A model generated the notes under the pieces. It was not told the origin of the DNA and ran no database searches. It saw nothing but the letters and a program-made list of their open reading frames with translations. This document shows positions 43,043 to 51,556 of a stretch of 64,000 nt of DNA, one piece after another. The stretch comes from a bacterium (GTDB taxonomy: Bacteria > Bacillota_I > Bacilli_A > RF39 > UBA660). Location: positions 1 through 64,000 of the forward strand of contig JAHZGA010000002.1 in NCBI GenBank assembly GCA_019421005.1, read 5' to 3'. The position numbers and the translations under genes were made by a program. The stretch's first letter is position 1. Every line of letters begins with the position of its first letter.

Positions 43043-45421
43043 CTAACTATTTCTTAATTTTACGTTTAATTTATTTTGAACTTCATCAATTATTTTATTA
43101 AATAAAATACTTACCTCTTCTCCATTTAATGTTTTATTACTATCACTGAATGTTAATGAATACGCTAATGACTTTTCATCACTTTTAATTTTATCACCTG
43201 TATAAACATCAAATACTTCTATATTAGTTAAAAGTCTTCCACCAGATACTTTAATAGCATGCATTACTTCTTCATTAGAAATATCTTTATTTAAAACAAA
43301 TGCTAAATCTTTTTTAATAACTGGATATTTAGATATTTCCTTAAATTTAATTGGTTTTACTTTTTTATCAATTAATTTACTTAAACTTATTTCACTTACA
43401 TAAATATCTTCTTTTGTTAAATTAGGATGAATTTTACCTATAAATCCTACTTCTTCATTATCAATTAAAATAGATGCACTTATACCAGGATGAATATTTT
43501 TTATTTCTTTTTTGACAAATTTATAACGATTTTTTAATCCTAAATATTCAAATAAACTTTCAATTATTCCTTTTACTAAATAAAAATCTACTTTAATTGT
43601 TTCTTTATTCCATGAATTATTAATATAATTTCCTTTTAAAGTTAAAGCTATTTTTGTTTCTTCTACATCTTCATCATAATATACATTAGCAATTTCATAT
43701 AAACAAATATCTTTTACTTGATGATTTATATTATAATCAACTACTTTTAATAAAGATGGAATTAAAGTTTGTCTAATTATTTTTTTATCAGAACTCATAG
43801 GTCTTAATAATTCTATATTTTTATGATTATAATCAAACATTTCACTTTCTTCTTTACTTATTAAAGTATATGTTTTAGCTTCATTTAGTCCTAAACTTCT
43901 TAAATATCTACTAATTATTTTACGATATTTTACGTTTCCAATATATTTACCAGCTTTAATTGGTAATGTAGGTAATTTAGATTCAATATAATCATATCCA
44001 TGTAATCTACCTACTTCTTCAATGATATCTGCTTTATTTTCTTCAACATCTAAACGACGATTAGGAATAGTAACTAAAAATTCTTCGTTATCTAATTCAT
44101 ATTCAAAATCTAATCTATCTAAACTTTTTTTAACATCATCTATTGTTAATTCCATTCCTAATAAATTATTAATTTCTTTTAAATTAACATTAACTTCTCT
44201 TTTTCTTTTATCCATATTATCAATTGTTACAATTCCATCTAATACTTTAGCAGATGCATATTTTTCTAATAAATGACAAGCTCTTTTTAATGCTAGAAAA
44301 GAATATTCATAATTAAGTAGTTTTTCATATCTTTTACTAGCTTCACTTCTTAAGTCTAATCCAATTGAAGTATATCTAACATTATAGGGATTAAATATCG
44401 CACTTTCAATTAAAATTGTTTTAGTGTTATTATCAATTTCAGTATTTTCTCCACCCATAACACCTGCTATACAAACTGGTTTTTCTGAATCAGTTATTAC
44501 AATATCATCATTAGATAAAATTCTTTTTTGTTTATCTAAAGTTATAATCTCTTCATTTTCATAAGCCATTCTAACAGTTATTTTGTTACCTAATTTATCA
44601 TAGTCAAAGAAATGTAGAGGTTGTCCATATTCAAGCATAACATAATTAGAAATATCAACTACATTATTAATTGAGCGCATACCAGCATGTTCTAATCTAT
44701 TTTTTATAAATTGAGGAGATTCTCCTACTTTAACATCTGTTACCATTTTAGCATTATATAAATAGCAATTATCAGTTAAAACTTCTAATTTAAATAAATC
44801 ATTAATATTTTTATCTATTACTTGATAATCATCAGATGGTAGTTTTACTTTTTTTTGTAATACACTAGCAACTTCATAAGCGAATGCTAAATGGTTATTA
44901 CAATCACTTCTATTAGGATTTAAATCTAAAGTATAAATAGTATCATCTAATCCTAAATATTCAATTGGATTTTCTCCTATTTTAGCATCATCACCTAATT
45001 CAGTAATTCCGGCATCATATGTTTCTTTGGTTTTTTCTTCTAAACCTAGTTCAAATAAGGCACATATCATTCCATTAGATTCTTGATTTCTAATTTTACC
45101 TTTTTTTATTATTATTTCTCCATCATTGTTACATAATTTAGCGCCTACTTTAGCAACAATTACTTTTAAATTTTCTCTTACATTAGAAGCTCCACAAACA
45201 ATTTGTAAAATCTCATCTTTAATATCAACTTGACAGATTTTTAAATGATCACTATCAGGATGAGGAATACATTTTATAACTTTTCCAATAACCAAGTTAT
45301 CAATATTAGTTGTTTCTACCTTTTCAACATTTATTCCAGCTTTAGTTACTTTTAATGCTAGTTCATTTAAATCAACATCTTTTAAATCAACATAATCATT
45401 AATCCATTTTAAACTAATCAT
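43043..45421 (-). CDS. pheT: Phenylalanyl-tRNA synthetase beta subunit
   Basis: A 792-residue protein with the N-terminal EMAP/tRNA-binding domain (HPDSDHLKICQVDI), B3/B4 editing domain, B5 domain and a C-terminal ferredoxin-like anticodon domain (FKEISKYPVIKKDLAFVLNK). Length is normal. Together with PheS it forms the alpha2-beta2 enzyme. Its start overlaps the pheS stop by 4 bases. Confidence 0.95.
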   Translation of the reverse strand: MISLKWINDYVDLKDVDLNELALKVTKAGINVEKVETTNIDNLVIGKVIKCIPHPDSDHLKICQVDIKDEILQIVCGASNVRENLKVIVAKVGAKLCNNDGEIIIKKGKIRNQESNGMICALFELGLEEKTKETYDAGITELGDDAKIGENPIEYLGLDDTIYTLDLNPNRSDCNNHLAFAYEVASVLQKKVKLPSDDYQVIDKNINDLFKLEVLTDNCYLYNAKMVTDVKVGESPQFIKNRLEHAGMRSINNVVDISNYVMLEYGQPLHFFDYDKLGNKITVRMAYENEEIITLDKQKRILSNDDIVITDSEKPVCIAGVMGGENTEIDNNTKTILIESAIFNPYNVRYTSIGLDLRSEASKRYEKLLNYEYSFLALKRACHLLEKYASAKVLDGIVTIDNMDKRKREVNVNLKEINNLLGMELTIDDVKKSLDRLDFEYELDNEEFLVTIPNRRLDVEENKADIIEEVGRLHGYDYIESKLPTLPIKAGKYIGNVKYRKIISRYLRSLGLNEAKTYTLISKEESEMFDYNHKNIELLRPMSSDKKIIRQTLIPSLLKVVDYNINHQVKDICLYEIANVYYDEDVEETKIALTLKGNYINNSWNKETIKVDFYLVKGIIESLFEYLGLKNRYKFVKKEIKNIHPGISASILIDNEEVGFIGKIHPNLTKEDIYVSEISLSKLIDKKVKPIKFKEISKYPVIKKDLAFVLNKDISNEEVMHAIKVSGGRLLTNIEVFDVYTGDKIKSDEKSLAYSLTFSDSNKTLNGEEVSILFNKIIDEVQNKLNVKLRNS

Positions 45422-46503
45422 TCTTCCACATCCAATCTATTAAAAGTATCATTATTTCTTAAATCATTTAAGTAAAATGTTCTTATATCATTAATTCCAT
45501 ATTTTAACATTGCTAATCGTTCTAGACCAAATCCAAATGCAAATCCTGTTACTTTATCAGGGTCATATCCACAGTTTTTTAATACATTAGGATGAACCAT
45601 ACCAGCTCCTCCAACTGTTATATAACCTGTTCCTTTACAAATATTACATCCTTTAGAGTTACAGTTAAAACAACTTATATCAAGTTCAACTGATGGTTCA
45701 GTAAATGGATAAAATGATGGTCTAAATCTTGTTTCACGCTCTCCAAAGATGTTTTTTATTGCTTCATCAAAAGTACCTTTTAAATCTGCCAAAGAGATAT
45801 TTTCATCAATTAACAATCCTTCAACTTGAGTAAATTGATGTGAATGAGTTGCATCATCATCATCTCTTCTATATGTTTTTCCTGGACAAATAATTCTAAT
45901 AGGTGTTTTTTCTTTATTTGCTAACATAGTTCTTATTTGAACTGGAGATGTTTGACTTCTTAATAAAAGAGTATCATCTTTTATATAAAAAGTATCTTGA
46001 GCATCTCTAGCAGGATGTCCTTTTGGTAAATTTAATAATTCAAAATTATATAAATCTTGTTCTACTTCTGGACCTTCTACCACATCATATCCCATTGACA
46101 TAAATAATTCTTCAAATTGTTCAATCATTTTTTCTAATATATTAGGACAACCTGTTTTTATTTTAGTACTTGGTAAACTAATATCAATAGTTTCTTCTTC
46201 TAGTTTTTTTGAAATAGCTTGTTTTTTTAAATAATTAAGCATTTGTTCTAAATAAGCATTAATGCTGTTTTTTAAATTATTTAAATCAGCTCCAAAATGT
46301 TTTTTTTCTTCATCTTTTAAAGAACCCATTTCTTTATAAAGCATTGTTATTAAACCTTTTTTACCTAGAAACATTATTTTTATTTCATTTAATATTTTTT
46401 CATCAGTTATTTCTTTGATTTTATCTAAGAAATCATTTTTAATTTTATTAATTTTTTCATTATTAATTTTCATTTCTTCTAATTCTTGTTTTAAGTCTTT
46501 CAC
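45418..46503 (-). CDS. pheS: Phenylalanyl-tRNA synthetase alpha subunit
   Basis: A 361-residue protein with class II motifs: a coiled-coil N-terminus, HPARDAQDTFYI (motif 1 region), RTMLANKEKTPIRIICPGKT with YRRDDDDATHSHQFTQVEGL (motif 2), and GFGLERLAMLKYGI (motif 3). The GTG at 46503 is chosen because AAAGGGTG lies just before it; the GTG 9 bases earlier falls inside that ribosome binding site. It is the first gene of pheS-pheT-orf166, under a T-box leader. Confidence 0.95.
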   Translation of the reverse strand: MKDLKQELEEMKINNEKINKIKNDFLDKIKEITDEKILNEIKIMFLGKKGLITMLYKEMGSLKDEEKKHFGADLNNLKNSINAYLEQMLNYLKKQAISKKLEEETIDISLPSTKIKTGCPNILEKMIEQFEELFMSMGYDVVEGPEVEQDLYNFELLNLPKGHPARDAQDTFYIKDDTLLLRSQTSPVQIRTMLANKEKTPIRIICPGKTYRRDDDDATHSHQFTQVEGLLIDENISLADLKGTFDEAIKNIFGERETRFRPSFYPFTEPSVELDISCFNCNSKGCNICKGTGYITVGGAGMVHPNVLKNCGYDPDKVTGFAFGFGLERLAMLKYGINDIRTFYLNDLRNNDTFNRLDVEE

Positions 46504-46525
46504 TAATATCACCCTTTCTAAAATT

Positions 46526-46732
46526 AAAAAAACGCCCTTAATTTAAGGACGAATTAATCGCGGTACCACCTTAATTCTAACGAATTAGCACTTTAAAGAT
46601 TTAACGCATACTTTACGATTTAGCTCCTATATTGAAATTCATTTATTTGTTTATCTTAGAAAATCTTTCAGCCATTGATTTTCCTCTCTTTAAGAGTTCA
46701 AATAAACTACTAGATATATTCACAGCCATTAA
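46526..46732 (-). ncRNA. T-box riboswitch leader for pheST
   Basis: The T-box sequence AAGGTGGTACCGCG is at 46559-46572. A terminator with CGTCCTTA/TAAGGGCG stem and seven T residues follows (46526-46551). The stem-I region upstream (about 46600-46730) contains a candidate UUC (Phe) specifier at 46634-46636, agreeing with the downstream genes. Uncharged tRNA-Phe would stabilise the antiterminator and switch pheST on. Confidence 0.9.
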
Positions 46733-46736
46733 AGTT

Positions 46737-46765
46737 ATAATAACATTTTAAATTACACTTGTCAA
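46737..46765 (-). promoter_or_regulatory. Sigma-A promoter of the T-box leader
   Basis: TTGACA (46760-46765), 17 bp, TATTAT (46737-46742) on the minus strand. Confidence 0.8.
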
Positions 46766-46903
46766 CATTTTTTAATTTTGTTTTTATGATTATTTTTATA
46801 TACATTAATATTGATATCTTTACATTATTAGACATTTATAAAACTAGTTATCATTGCTATTAATAAATTACTGTGTTAAAATTTAATTATAGGAGGAGTT
46901 TAG

Positions 46904-47491
46904 ATGGAAAAAGGAAAAACTATTTTAATTATTTTTTTAATTATTATTATTTTAGGTTTAGTTGGATTTATTGTTTATGATAAATTCATTAAAGTTGATG
47001 AGGTTACTACAAAAGATGAAGTTACAAAGGAAAATAAAGAAAAGGAAGAAGAAGAAAATAAAGATGAGATATTATGTTCTAAAAACTATACTTATAAAGA
47101 TATAGCTGGATTTTATATATATAGAAGTGATAATATGGGATTAACTTTACAATTAGAGGAAAAAGGTACATTTTATTATACTATAGCAAGACAAACTGCA
47201 AGTCGTGCGGCAGGTAACTATACAATTGTTGATAATATAATTTACTTAAATTATATGTTTGAAATGGGTAATGATGCAGATGGAATGCATGATTCAGATA
47301 AAACCAATACCATGATAATCAATGAAGATAATACTTTAACAGATAACTTTGATTATCAAATTTCTACTAAACCTATTTTAACAAAAACTAATGAAAAGCT
47401 TGAAGTTGGAGAGCAAGCTTCATTCGATTATATTTTACATAACTATATTTTAGCTAATAAGGCTTATTATAAAGAACACTATAATAATTAG
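46904..47491 (+). CDS. Membrane-anchored protein with outer beta-rich domain
   Basis: A 195-residue protein: N-terminal membrane helix (residues 5-27), Lys/Glu-rich coiled linker (VDEVTTKDEVTKENKEKEEE), and an outer domain (YKDIAGFYIYRSDNMGLTLQ, EEKGTFYYTIA, AAGNYTIVDNIIYLNYMFEM) like small lipocalin-type beta-barrels. It shares the anchor style with the repeat protein at 40853. The AGGAGG ribosome binding site is strong. Function unknown. Confidence 0.6.
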   Translation: MEKGKTILIIFLIIIILGLVGFIVYDKFIKVDEVTTKDEVTKENKEKEEEENKDEILCSKNYTYKDIAGFYIYRSDNMGLTLQLEEKGTFYYTIARQTASRAAGNYTIVDNIIYLNYMFEMGNDADGMHDSDKTNTMIINEDNTLTDNFDYQISTKPILTKTNEKLEVGEQASFDYILHNYILANKAYYKEHYNN

Positions 47492-47502
47492 GGTTCTTTT
47501 TT
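47471..47502 (+). terminator. Terminator after the membrane-anchored protein
   Basis: AAAGAAC (47471-47477) and GTTCTTT (47493-47499), followed by TTTT; the stem includes the end of the gene. Confidence 0.7.
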
Positions 47503-47537
47503 TATTTAAATTATTAACTTTAATTATATTACTCTAA

Positions 47538-47573
47538 ACAAAGTATAAAATTTATCATAAAATAATTAAGAGG
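47538..47573 (+). promoter_or_regulatory. Sigma-K-like promoter and Shine-Dalgarno of the first collagen-like gene
   Basis: AC (47538-47539), 16 bases, CATAAAATA (47556-47564), four bases, AGAGG (47569-47573). It fits AC-N16-CATA-N3-TA in full. Confidence 0.6.
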
Positions 47574-47580
47574 TGGTTGT

Positions 47581-48390
47581 ATGCAATTTGAAAATAAAAT
47601 TAATAAAATCATTGCAAATCAAAAGATAAGAAAAAAATTATTTGATGCAGGTATTTACCCAATGGTTGGTCCAACTGGACCTAAAGGCAAAGATTTACAA
47701 ATATCTGGTTCTTATGGAAGTCTTGAAGAATTAGAAAGAAATCATCCAACTGGTAAAATCGGTGAATGTTATTTAATTAATGGTATTCTTTATGTTTGGA
47801 ACAATGATTTAAATAAATGGGAAGAAGCTGGTAATATTCAAGGACCTAAAGGTGAGATAGGTCCAACAGGTCCTAAAGGAGATAAGGGAGATATTGGTCC
47901 AAGAGGATTACAAGGTGAAGCTGGTCCACCTGGTCCAGCAGGAACATCTATCAATACTTCAACTAGTTATGATGGTATCCTTTTTGTCAGTTTTGCTCAA
48001 GCTAATTATTCTAAAATTATGACATTTCAAGAAACAGTAGAAATTCCTGAAAACAGCGAATATTTTAAATTAATTGATAAAGAAAATATTGCTTTAACTA
48101 ATCCTGGTATTTATGAAATTACTCTTTGTGGTCAAATATCTGGTGTTGACCAATCTCATGGAGCAATTTTCTATTTATCTGATACTAATGGAGCTGTAAT
48201 CCAAGACCTTTCATTTGAAGTAAAAGCTGGTTCTACTACTAGAATGGATTGTTCCGAAACTATTATTACCAAATTAAATAACCCTACTACTTTATATGTA
48301 CGTTGTGGTATTATTGGTGATAGTAGTACGGCTAATATAGATTTTACTAATGTTAATTTAGTCATAAAAAAATATCATGCTGATATATAA
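47581..48390 (+). CDS. Collagen-like (GXY) protein, spore-surface type
   Basis: A 269-residue protein. Residues 1-30 are basic and helical. A short GPTGPKGK start and a longer run of about 15 Gly-X-Y triplets ([20 protein letters not shown] and onward, about residues 92-130) are split by a 60-residue insert ([20 protein letters not shown], then [14 protein letters not shown]), a motif typical of phage and spore collagen-like proteins. The C-terminal 130 residues ([34 protein letters not shown]) form a TNF-like beta-jelly-roll as in BclA. There is no signal peptide. Convergent with a second collagen-like gene. Confidence 0.75.
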   Translation: MQFENKINKIIANQKIRKKLFDAGIYPMVGPTGPKGKDLQISGSYGSLEELERNHPTGKIGECYLINGILYVWNNDLNKWEEAGNIQGPKGEIGPTGPKGDKGDIGPRGLQGEAGPPGPAGTSINTSTSYDGILFVSFAQANYSKIMTFQETVEIPENSEYFKLIDKENIALTNPGIYEITLCGQISGVDQSHGAIFYLSDTNGAVIQDLSFEVKAGSTTRMDCSETIITKLNNPTTLYVRCGIIGDSSTANIDFTNVNLVIKKYHADI

Positions 48391-48420
48391 AAACAGAAAC
48401 ATTATTTCGTTTCTGTTTTT
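48389..48420. terminator. Bidirectional terminator between the two collagen-like genes
   Basis: Perfect 12-bp stem (AAAAACAGAAAC at 48389-48400 with 48409-48420) and an 8-base loop. Confidence 0.85.
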
Positions 48421-48426
48421 AATTAT

Positions 48427-49113
48427 TTATTTTTCTTCACCTAAATATTCTATAAGGATAGTTATTAGTGAATTGCTAAAAAATGAATGAGAAGCAATAT
48501 TAGCAATATCTGGTGTTGATAAATAAATTGTTGATTTACTTAAATTAGCTAATTCATAGGTTTTGTTAGTGTCAGCAACTGCTAGTATTCCTTGAGCATA
48601 TAACTCAATTGCTTCACCATTATAAACCCATTGACCTACTCCAACATATACGTTATCAGTACCTGTTTCTCTAAAACCTAATGAAACAATATCGGTTGTT
48701 GGATCAAAATCAACACTATTTACAAATGGATAAGCTGATACAGTAAATGTTATTTTATAATATCCATGAATATTAAATTTAATTAAATTATTAGTTGTAT
48801 CTAAAGTTATTAGATTATCAACATCAAGTTCTATTCTTTCAATTGGTAAATTACGATTAGATTCAACTGGAACTCCATCAGGAAATTTTGAATTATTAAA
48901 GGTTACTAAATAAGTTGAACGTTGAACCCCAGTTGCTGGGTCTCCTTTATCACCTTTAGGACCAGTTGGACCTATCTCACCTTGTAATCCTCTTGGACCA
49001 ATTTCACCTTGTTCACCCTTATCTCCTTTAGGTCCAATAGTTCCAACCACACAACATGGTTTACATTTTTGATCATTTTCTATTTTTTTTAAAATCTTTT
49101 TATAATCTATCAT
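48427..49113 (-). CDS. Collagen-like (GXY) protein with BclA-type head
   Basis: A 228-residue protein. It starts with MIDYKKILKKIENDQKCKPC, then CCVVGTIGPKGDKGEQGE and about twelve Gly-X-Y triplets. The C-terminal 150 residues form a beta-sandwich head (LIKFNIHGYYKITFTVSAYP, SHSFFSNSLITILIEYLGE). A CKPCC cysteine cluster directly before the collagen stalk could cross-link trimers, as in exosporium filaments. There is no signal peptide. Its repeats share codon-level sequence with the neighbouring gene, so the pair probably arose by duplication. Confidence 0.75.
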   Translation of the reverse strand: MIDYKKILKKIENDQKCKPCCVVGTIGPKGDKGEQGEIGPRGLQGEIGPTGPKGDKGDPATGVQRSTYLVTFNNSKFPDGVPVESNRNLPIERIELDVDNLITLDTTNNLIKFNIHGYYKITFTVSAYPFVNSVDFDPTTDIVSLGFRETGTDNVYVGVGQWVYNGEAIELYAQGILAVADTNKTYELANLSKSTIYLSTPDIANIASHSFFSNSLITILIEYLGEEK

Positions 49114-49119
49114 ACAATG

Positions 49120-49138
49120 CCTCCTAATATAAATTATG
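49120..49138 (-). promoter_or_regulatory. CATA-N3-TA box plus Shine-Dalgarno of the second collagen-like gene
   Basis: CATAATTTA (49130-49138), four bases (TATT), AGGAGG (49120-49125) on the minus strand. No AC is seen at -35. Confidence 0.45.
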
Positions 49139-49189
49139 TTAAATATTTATTTTCATAAATTATTTTTATCCAGAAAATAAAAAAAAGGC

Positions 49190-49507
49190 TTAAGCCTCCA
49201 TATCATTTAATTCTGTATTTAAAGTTTGATGTTTAGATTTAATTTCTTCTTTAGAAGCACTTTTTAATACATACCAACCTTTCCTAAACATCATTTCAAA
49301 TACTTCTCTTTGTAATTCACTATACATTTCAAGCATTTCTTTATATCTTTTATATAAAAATTCATTACTTGCTTCTGTTATAGCTACTATATAATTTTTA
49401 TTCATTTCTTTAAGAGTATTTAATAAATAATTTAAACAATCTTTGTCATTCAATCCTATTCCATTAGGTACTTCTACTTTATTATTTTTAATTTCCATTA
49501 ATTTCAC
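49190..49507 (-). CDS. Spore coat protein F (CotF)-like, subunit 1
   Basis: A 105-residue helical protein with the Coat F core: LNYLLNTLKEMNKNYIVAIT, EASNEFLYKRYKEMLEMY and LQREVFEMMFRKGWYVLKSA. QRE(V/L)FE-MMF-KGWY is the hallmark of the family. The start overlaps the end of the 49488-49703 gene by 20 bases. Coat F proteins are made in the mother cell during sporulation and lie in the spore coat. Confidence 0.8.
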   Translation of the reverse strand: MKLMEIKNNKVEVPNGIGLNDKDCLNYLLNTLKEMNKNYIVAITEASNEFLYKRYKEMLEMYSELQREVFEMMFRKGWYVLKSASKEEIKSKHQTLNTELNDMEA

Positions 49508-49703
49508 CTTCTAAAATATTTAAAATTTCTCTCATATTGTTTAAAAATATTTCACTTGCCTTATTAAAAACACTCTTAATTTCTTCATCCATTACCTCAA
49601 GATTAACAATCATTTTATATGCTCCATAATTCCAATTAAACATATCACTTAAATAATCTAAATCTTTACAACTTATCATATTAGGTACAAATTTATATTC
49701 CAT
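49488..49703 (-). CDS. CotF-like companion protein
   Basis: A 71-residue helical protein. FVPNMISCKDLDYLSDMFNW and NYGAYKMIVNLEVMDEEIKS match the small partner proteins found upstream of Coat F genes in Clostridia and Bacilli, which share the KDL-YLSDMF-WN start. It probably pairs with the next protein; the overlap implies coupled translation. GGAGGG precedes the ATG. The promoter lies in the divergent region shared with sigK. Confidence 0.65.
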   Translation of the reverse strand: MEYKFVPNMISCKDLDYLSDMFNWNYGAYKMIVNLEVMDEEIKSVFNKASEIFLNNMREILNILEGEINGN

Positions 49704-49785
49704 TATATCCCTCCAAATATATTATTATCAATATTTAAATTTTAATACTTATTTTTGAGGACAAAATAAATTTTGTAAATTTAAA

Positions 49786-49804
49786 CATATTGTTAAATAG
49801 GAGG
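49786..49804 (+). promoter_or_regulatory. CATA-type promoter and Shine-Dalgarno of sigK
   Basis: CATATTGTT (49786-49794), four bases (AAAT), AGGAGG (49799-49804). ATA lies 17 bases upstream of the box, so it may be read by sigma-E as well as sigma-K, as expected for sigK. Confidence 0.45.
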
Positions 49805-49809
49805 AGTTT

Positions 49810-50508
49810 ATGTTAGATTTTTTTAAAAATATTTTTAACGATTTATATTTTTTAACAACATCATATTCAAACAACTTATTCCCAGAACCTTTAAAAAAAG
49901 AAGAAGAAGAAAAATATGTTAATGAAATGCTTTTAGGAAATAAAGAAGCACGCGCGAAAATAATTGAACATAATTTAAGATTAGTTGCCCATATAGTTAA
50001 AAAATATGAACATAGAAAAGAAGATGAAGATGATTTAATAAGCATTGGTACAATTGGTTTAATTAAAGGAGTAGATAGTTTTTCCCACAAACATGGTACT
50101 AAAATAACCACCTACTGTGCAAGATGTATTGAAAATGAAATTCTAATGCATTACCGCAGTGATAAAAAAAACAGTAAAAATATCAGCATTAATGAATCAG
50201 TTGGATTTGATAAAGATGGCAATGAAATAACATTTTTGGATATTTTAAAAACACCAAAACCTGATTTTGATGAAGATATCCATACCAAAAATAATATTGC
50301 TTTATTAAAAAAATACTTAAATATTTTAACTGACCGTGAAAGGGAAATCATAATTAAAAGATATGGTCTTAATGATAATGATGAAATAACTCAAAAAGAA
50401 ATTGCTAAAGAATTAGGAATATCACGTAGTTATGTTTCTAGGATTGAAAAAAGAGCTTTAACAAAAATGTTAAGAGAATTTATTAAAAACAAAAATCATA
50501 CATTCTAG
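49810..50508 (+). CDS. sigK: Sporulation sigma factor pro-sigma-K
   Basis: A 232-residue sigma-70 factor. The first 25 residues are hydrophobic, like the inhibitory pro-sequence of pro-sigma-K. Then come FPEPLKKEEEEKY, IIEHNLRLVAHIVKKYE, the region 2 core DDLISIGTIGLIKGVDSFSH and TTYCARCIENEILMHYRS, and region 4 LTDREREIIIKRYGL with KEIAKELGISRSYVSRIEKR. The FP-PL start and ISIGTIGLIK block are specific to the SigK/SigE pair; the short length and pro-sequence favour SigK. The gene is intact, without a skin-like insertion. It directs late mother-cell genes such as coat proteins, and two Coat F-type genes are its neighbours. Confidence 0.85.
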   Translation: MLDFFKNIFNDLYFLTTSYSNNLFPEPLKKEEEEKYVNEMLLGNKEARAKIIEHNLRLVAHIVKKYEHRKEDEDDLISIGTIGLIKGVDSFSHKHGTKITTYCARCIENEILMHYRSDKKNSKNISINESVGFDKDGNEITFLDILKTPKPDFDEDIHTKNNIALLKKYLNILTDREREIIIKRYGLNDNDEITQKEIAKELGISRSYVSRIEKRALTKMLREFIKNKNHTF

Positions 50509-50518
50509 TATGATTTTT
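50491..50518. terminator. Bidirectional terminator between sigK and pgsA
   Basis: AAAAATCATAC (50491-50501) and GTATGATTTTT (50508-50518), with a 6-base loop; both stop codons lie in the hairpin. Confidence 0.85.
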
Positions 50519-51038
50519 CAAATTCTAAATTAACTTCCAATTTATTATATAATAAATATTTTATAATAGTTATTACTTGTAAAACTAAAGTAGCTATAAT
50601 TAAAATATTTACAAATAAATTAATATTTTCATATATGTTAGTTAAAAATGCTAAAATCAAAGTAATAAATAAAAATGTTGTTTTTACTTTACCAATAAAT
50701 AATGATTTTACATTATTATATTTAATATAATAAAATAAATTTATCACACTTATAAGTATTTCTAAAATAAAAACTGGTATTAATAATGAATTTTTTTTCA
50801 TTAAGCAAATAACTAAACTGATAGCAAAAAATTTATCAGCTACAGTATCTAATTTAGCTCCAAAAGTAGATATAACATTCCATTTTCTAGCTAAAAACCC
50901 ATCTAACATATCAGTTAAAGAAGCTATAATGGTTAAAATTATTACAACTTTTAAATTATTATTTAACCCAAAAACAATAATAATTGGTGTTAAAGCTATT
51001 CGTAACCCAGTTAAAATATTAGGTATATTTTTTTTCAT
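50505..51038 (-). CDS. pgsA: CDP-diacylglycerol-glycerol-3-phosphate phosphatidyltransferase
   Basis: A 177-residue, six-helix membrane enzyme with the CDP-alcohol motif D-x2-DG-x2-AR-x8-G-x3-D-x3-D visible as DMLDGFLARKWNVISTFGAK, then LDTVADK. It makes phosphatidylglycerol-phosphate. It is the last gene of a minus-strand run with the PepSY protein, methyltransferase and mltG. Confidence 0.9.
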   Translation of the reverse strand: MKKNIPNILTGLRIALTPIIIVFGLNNNLKVVIILTIIASLTDMLDGFLARKWNVISTFGAKLDTVADKFFAISLVICLMKKNSLLIPVFILEILISVINLFYYIKYNNVKSLFIGKVKTTFLFITLILAFLTNIYENINLFVNILIIATLVLQVITIIKYLLYNKLEVNLEFEKSY

Positions 51039-51048
51039 ATATTCCCCC

Positions 51049-51555
51049 TTAATTTATAACATTATCAACTACTTCTTTTGTTTTATTAATTATTTCTCCT
51101 TTTTTAGAAATAATATATTGATATTTCATTTGATCAAAAGAAAATTCCACTTTATAAACTAATTTTCCATTATCTTCTAATTCTTTAATAATAACATCTT
51201 CTAGATTACTTGGTACTCTAGCATCTGTTAAAGCAATATTTTTTATTTTATCATAAATAGATACATCATTAGAATTAATTTTCTTATTTTTTTGATTCTG
51301 ATTAATTATTTCATCAGTAAATAAATTAACTTGATAATTATAATTTACCTTTTTATAAGTAAAATCCATTTCATAAATAAATCTAAAATTTTTAAATTTA
51401 ATTTTACTTACATTTATATTAATATCATTATAAAGAACATTAGCGTCTGATAAAATTATATTTTCAGCTATTTTCTTTTTATCTTGAAGATAAATATGTG
51501 TTATAAAAACCATAAATATAATTATAATTAAAATAATTACTCCTCTAATTTTCAT
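51049..51555 (-). CDS. PepSY-domain membrane-anchored protein
   Basis: A 168-residue protein with an N-terminal membrane helix (residues 5-24) and two PepSY-like modules. The second is clear: ALTDARVPSNLEDVIIKELE, then KVEFSFDQMKYQYIISKKGE. PepSY domains are thought to inhibit or hold peptidases. It lies between pgsA and the methyltransferase with short gaps (10 and 1 bases). Confidence 0.65.
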   Translation of the reverse strand: MKIRGVIILIIIIFMVFITHIYLQDKKKIAENIILSDANVLYNDININVSKIKFKNFRFIYEMDFTYKKVNYNYQVNLFTDEIINQNQKNKKINSNDVSIYDKIKNIALTDARVPSNLEDVIIKELEDNGKLVYKVEFSFDQMKYQYIISKKGEIINKTKEVVDNVIN

Positions 51556-51556
51556 T

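Noticed and set aside
47581..49113. Phage tail-fibre origin of the collagen-like genes
   Set aside because: No capsid, terminase, portal or tail genes are nearby, and the neighbours are CotF-type genes and sigK.
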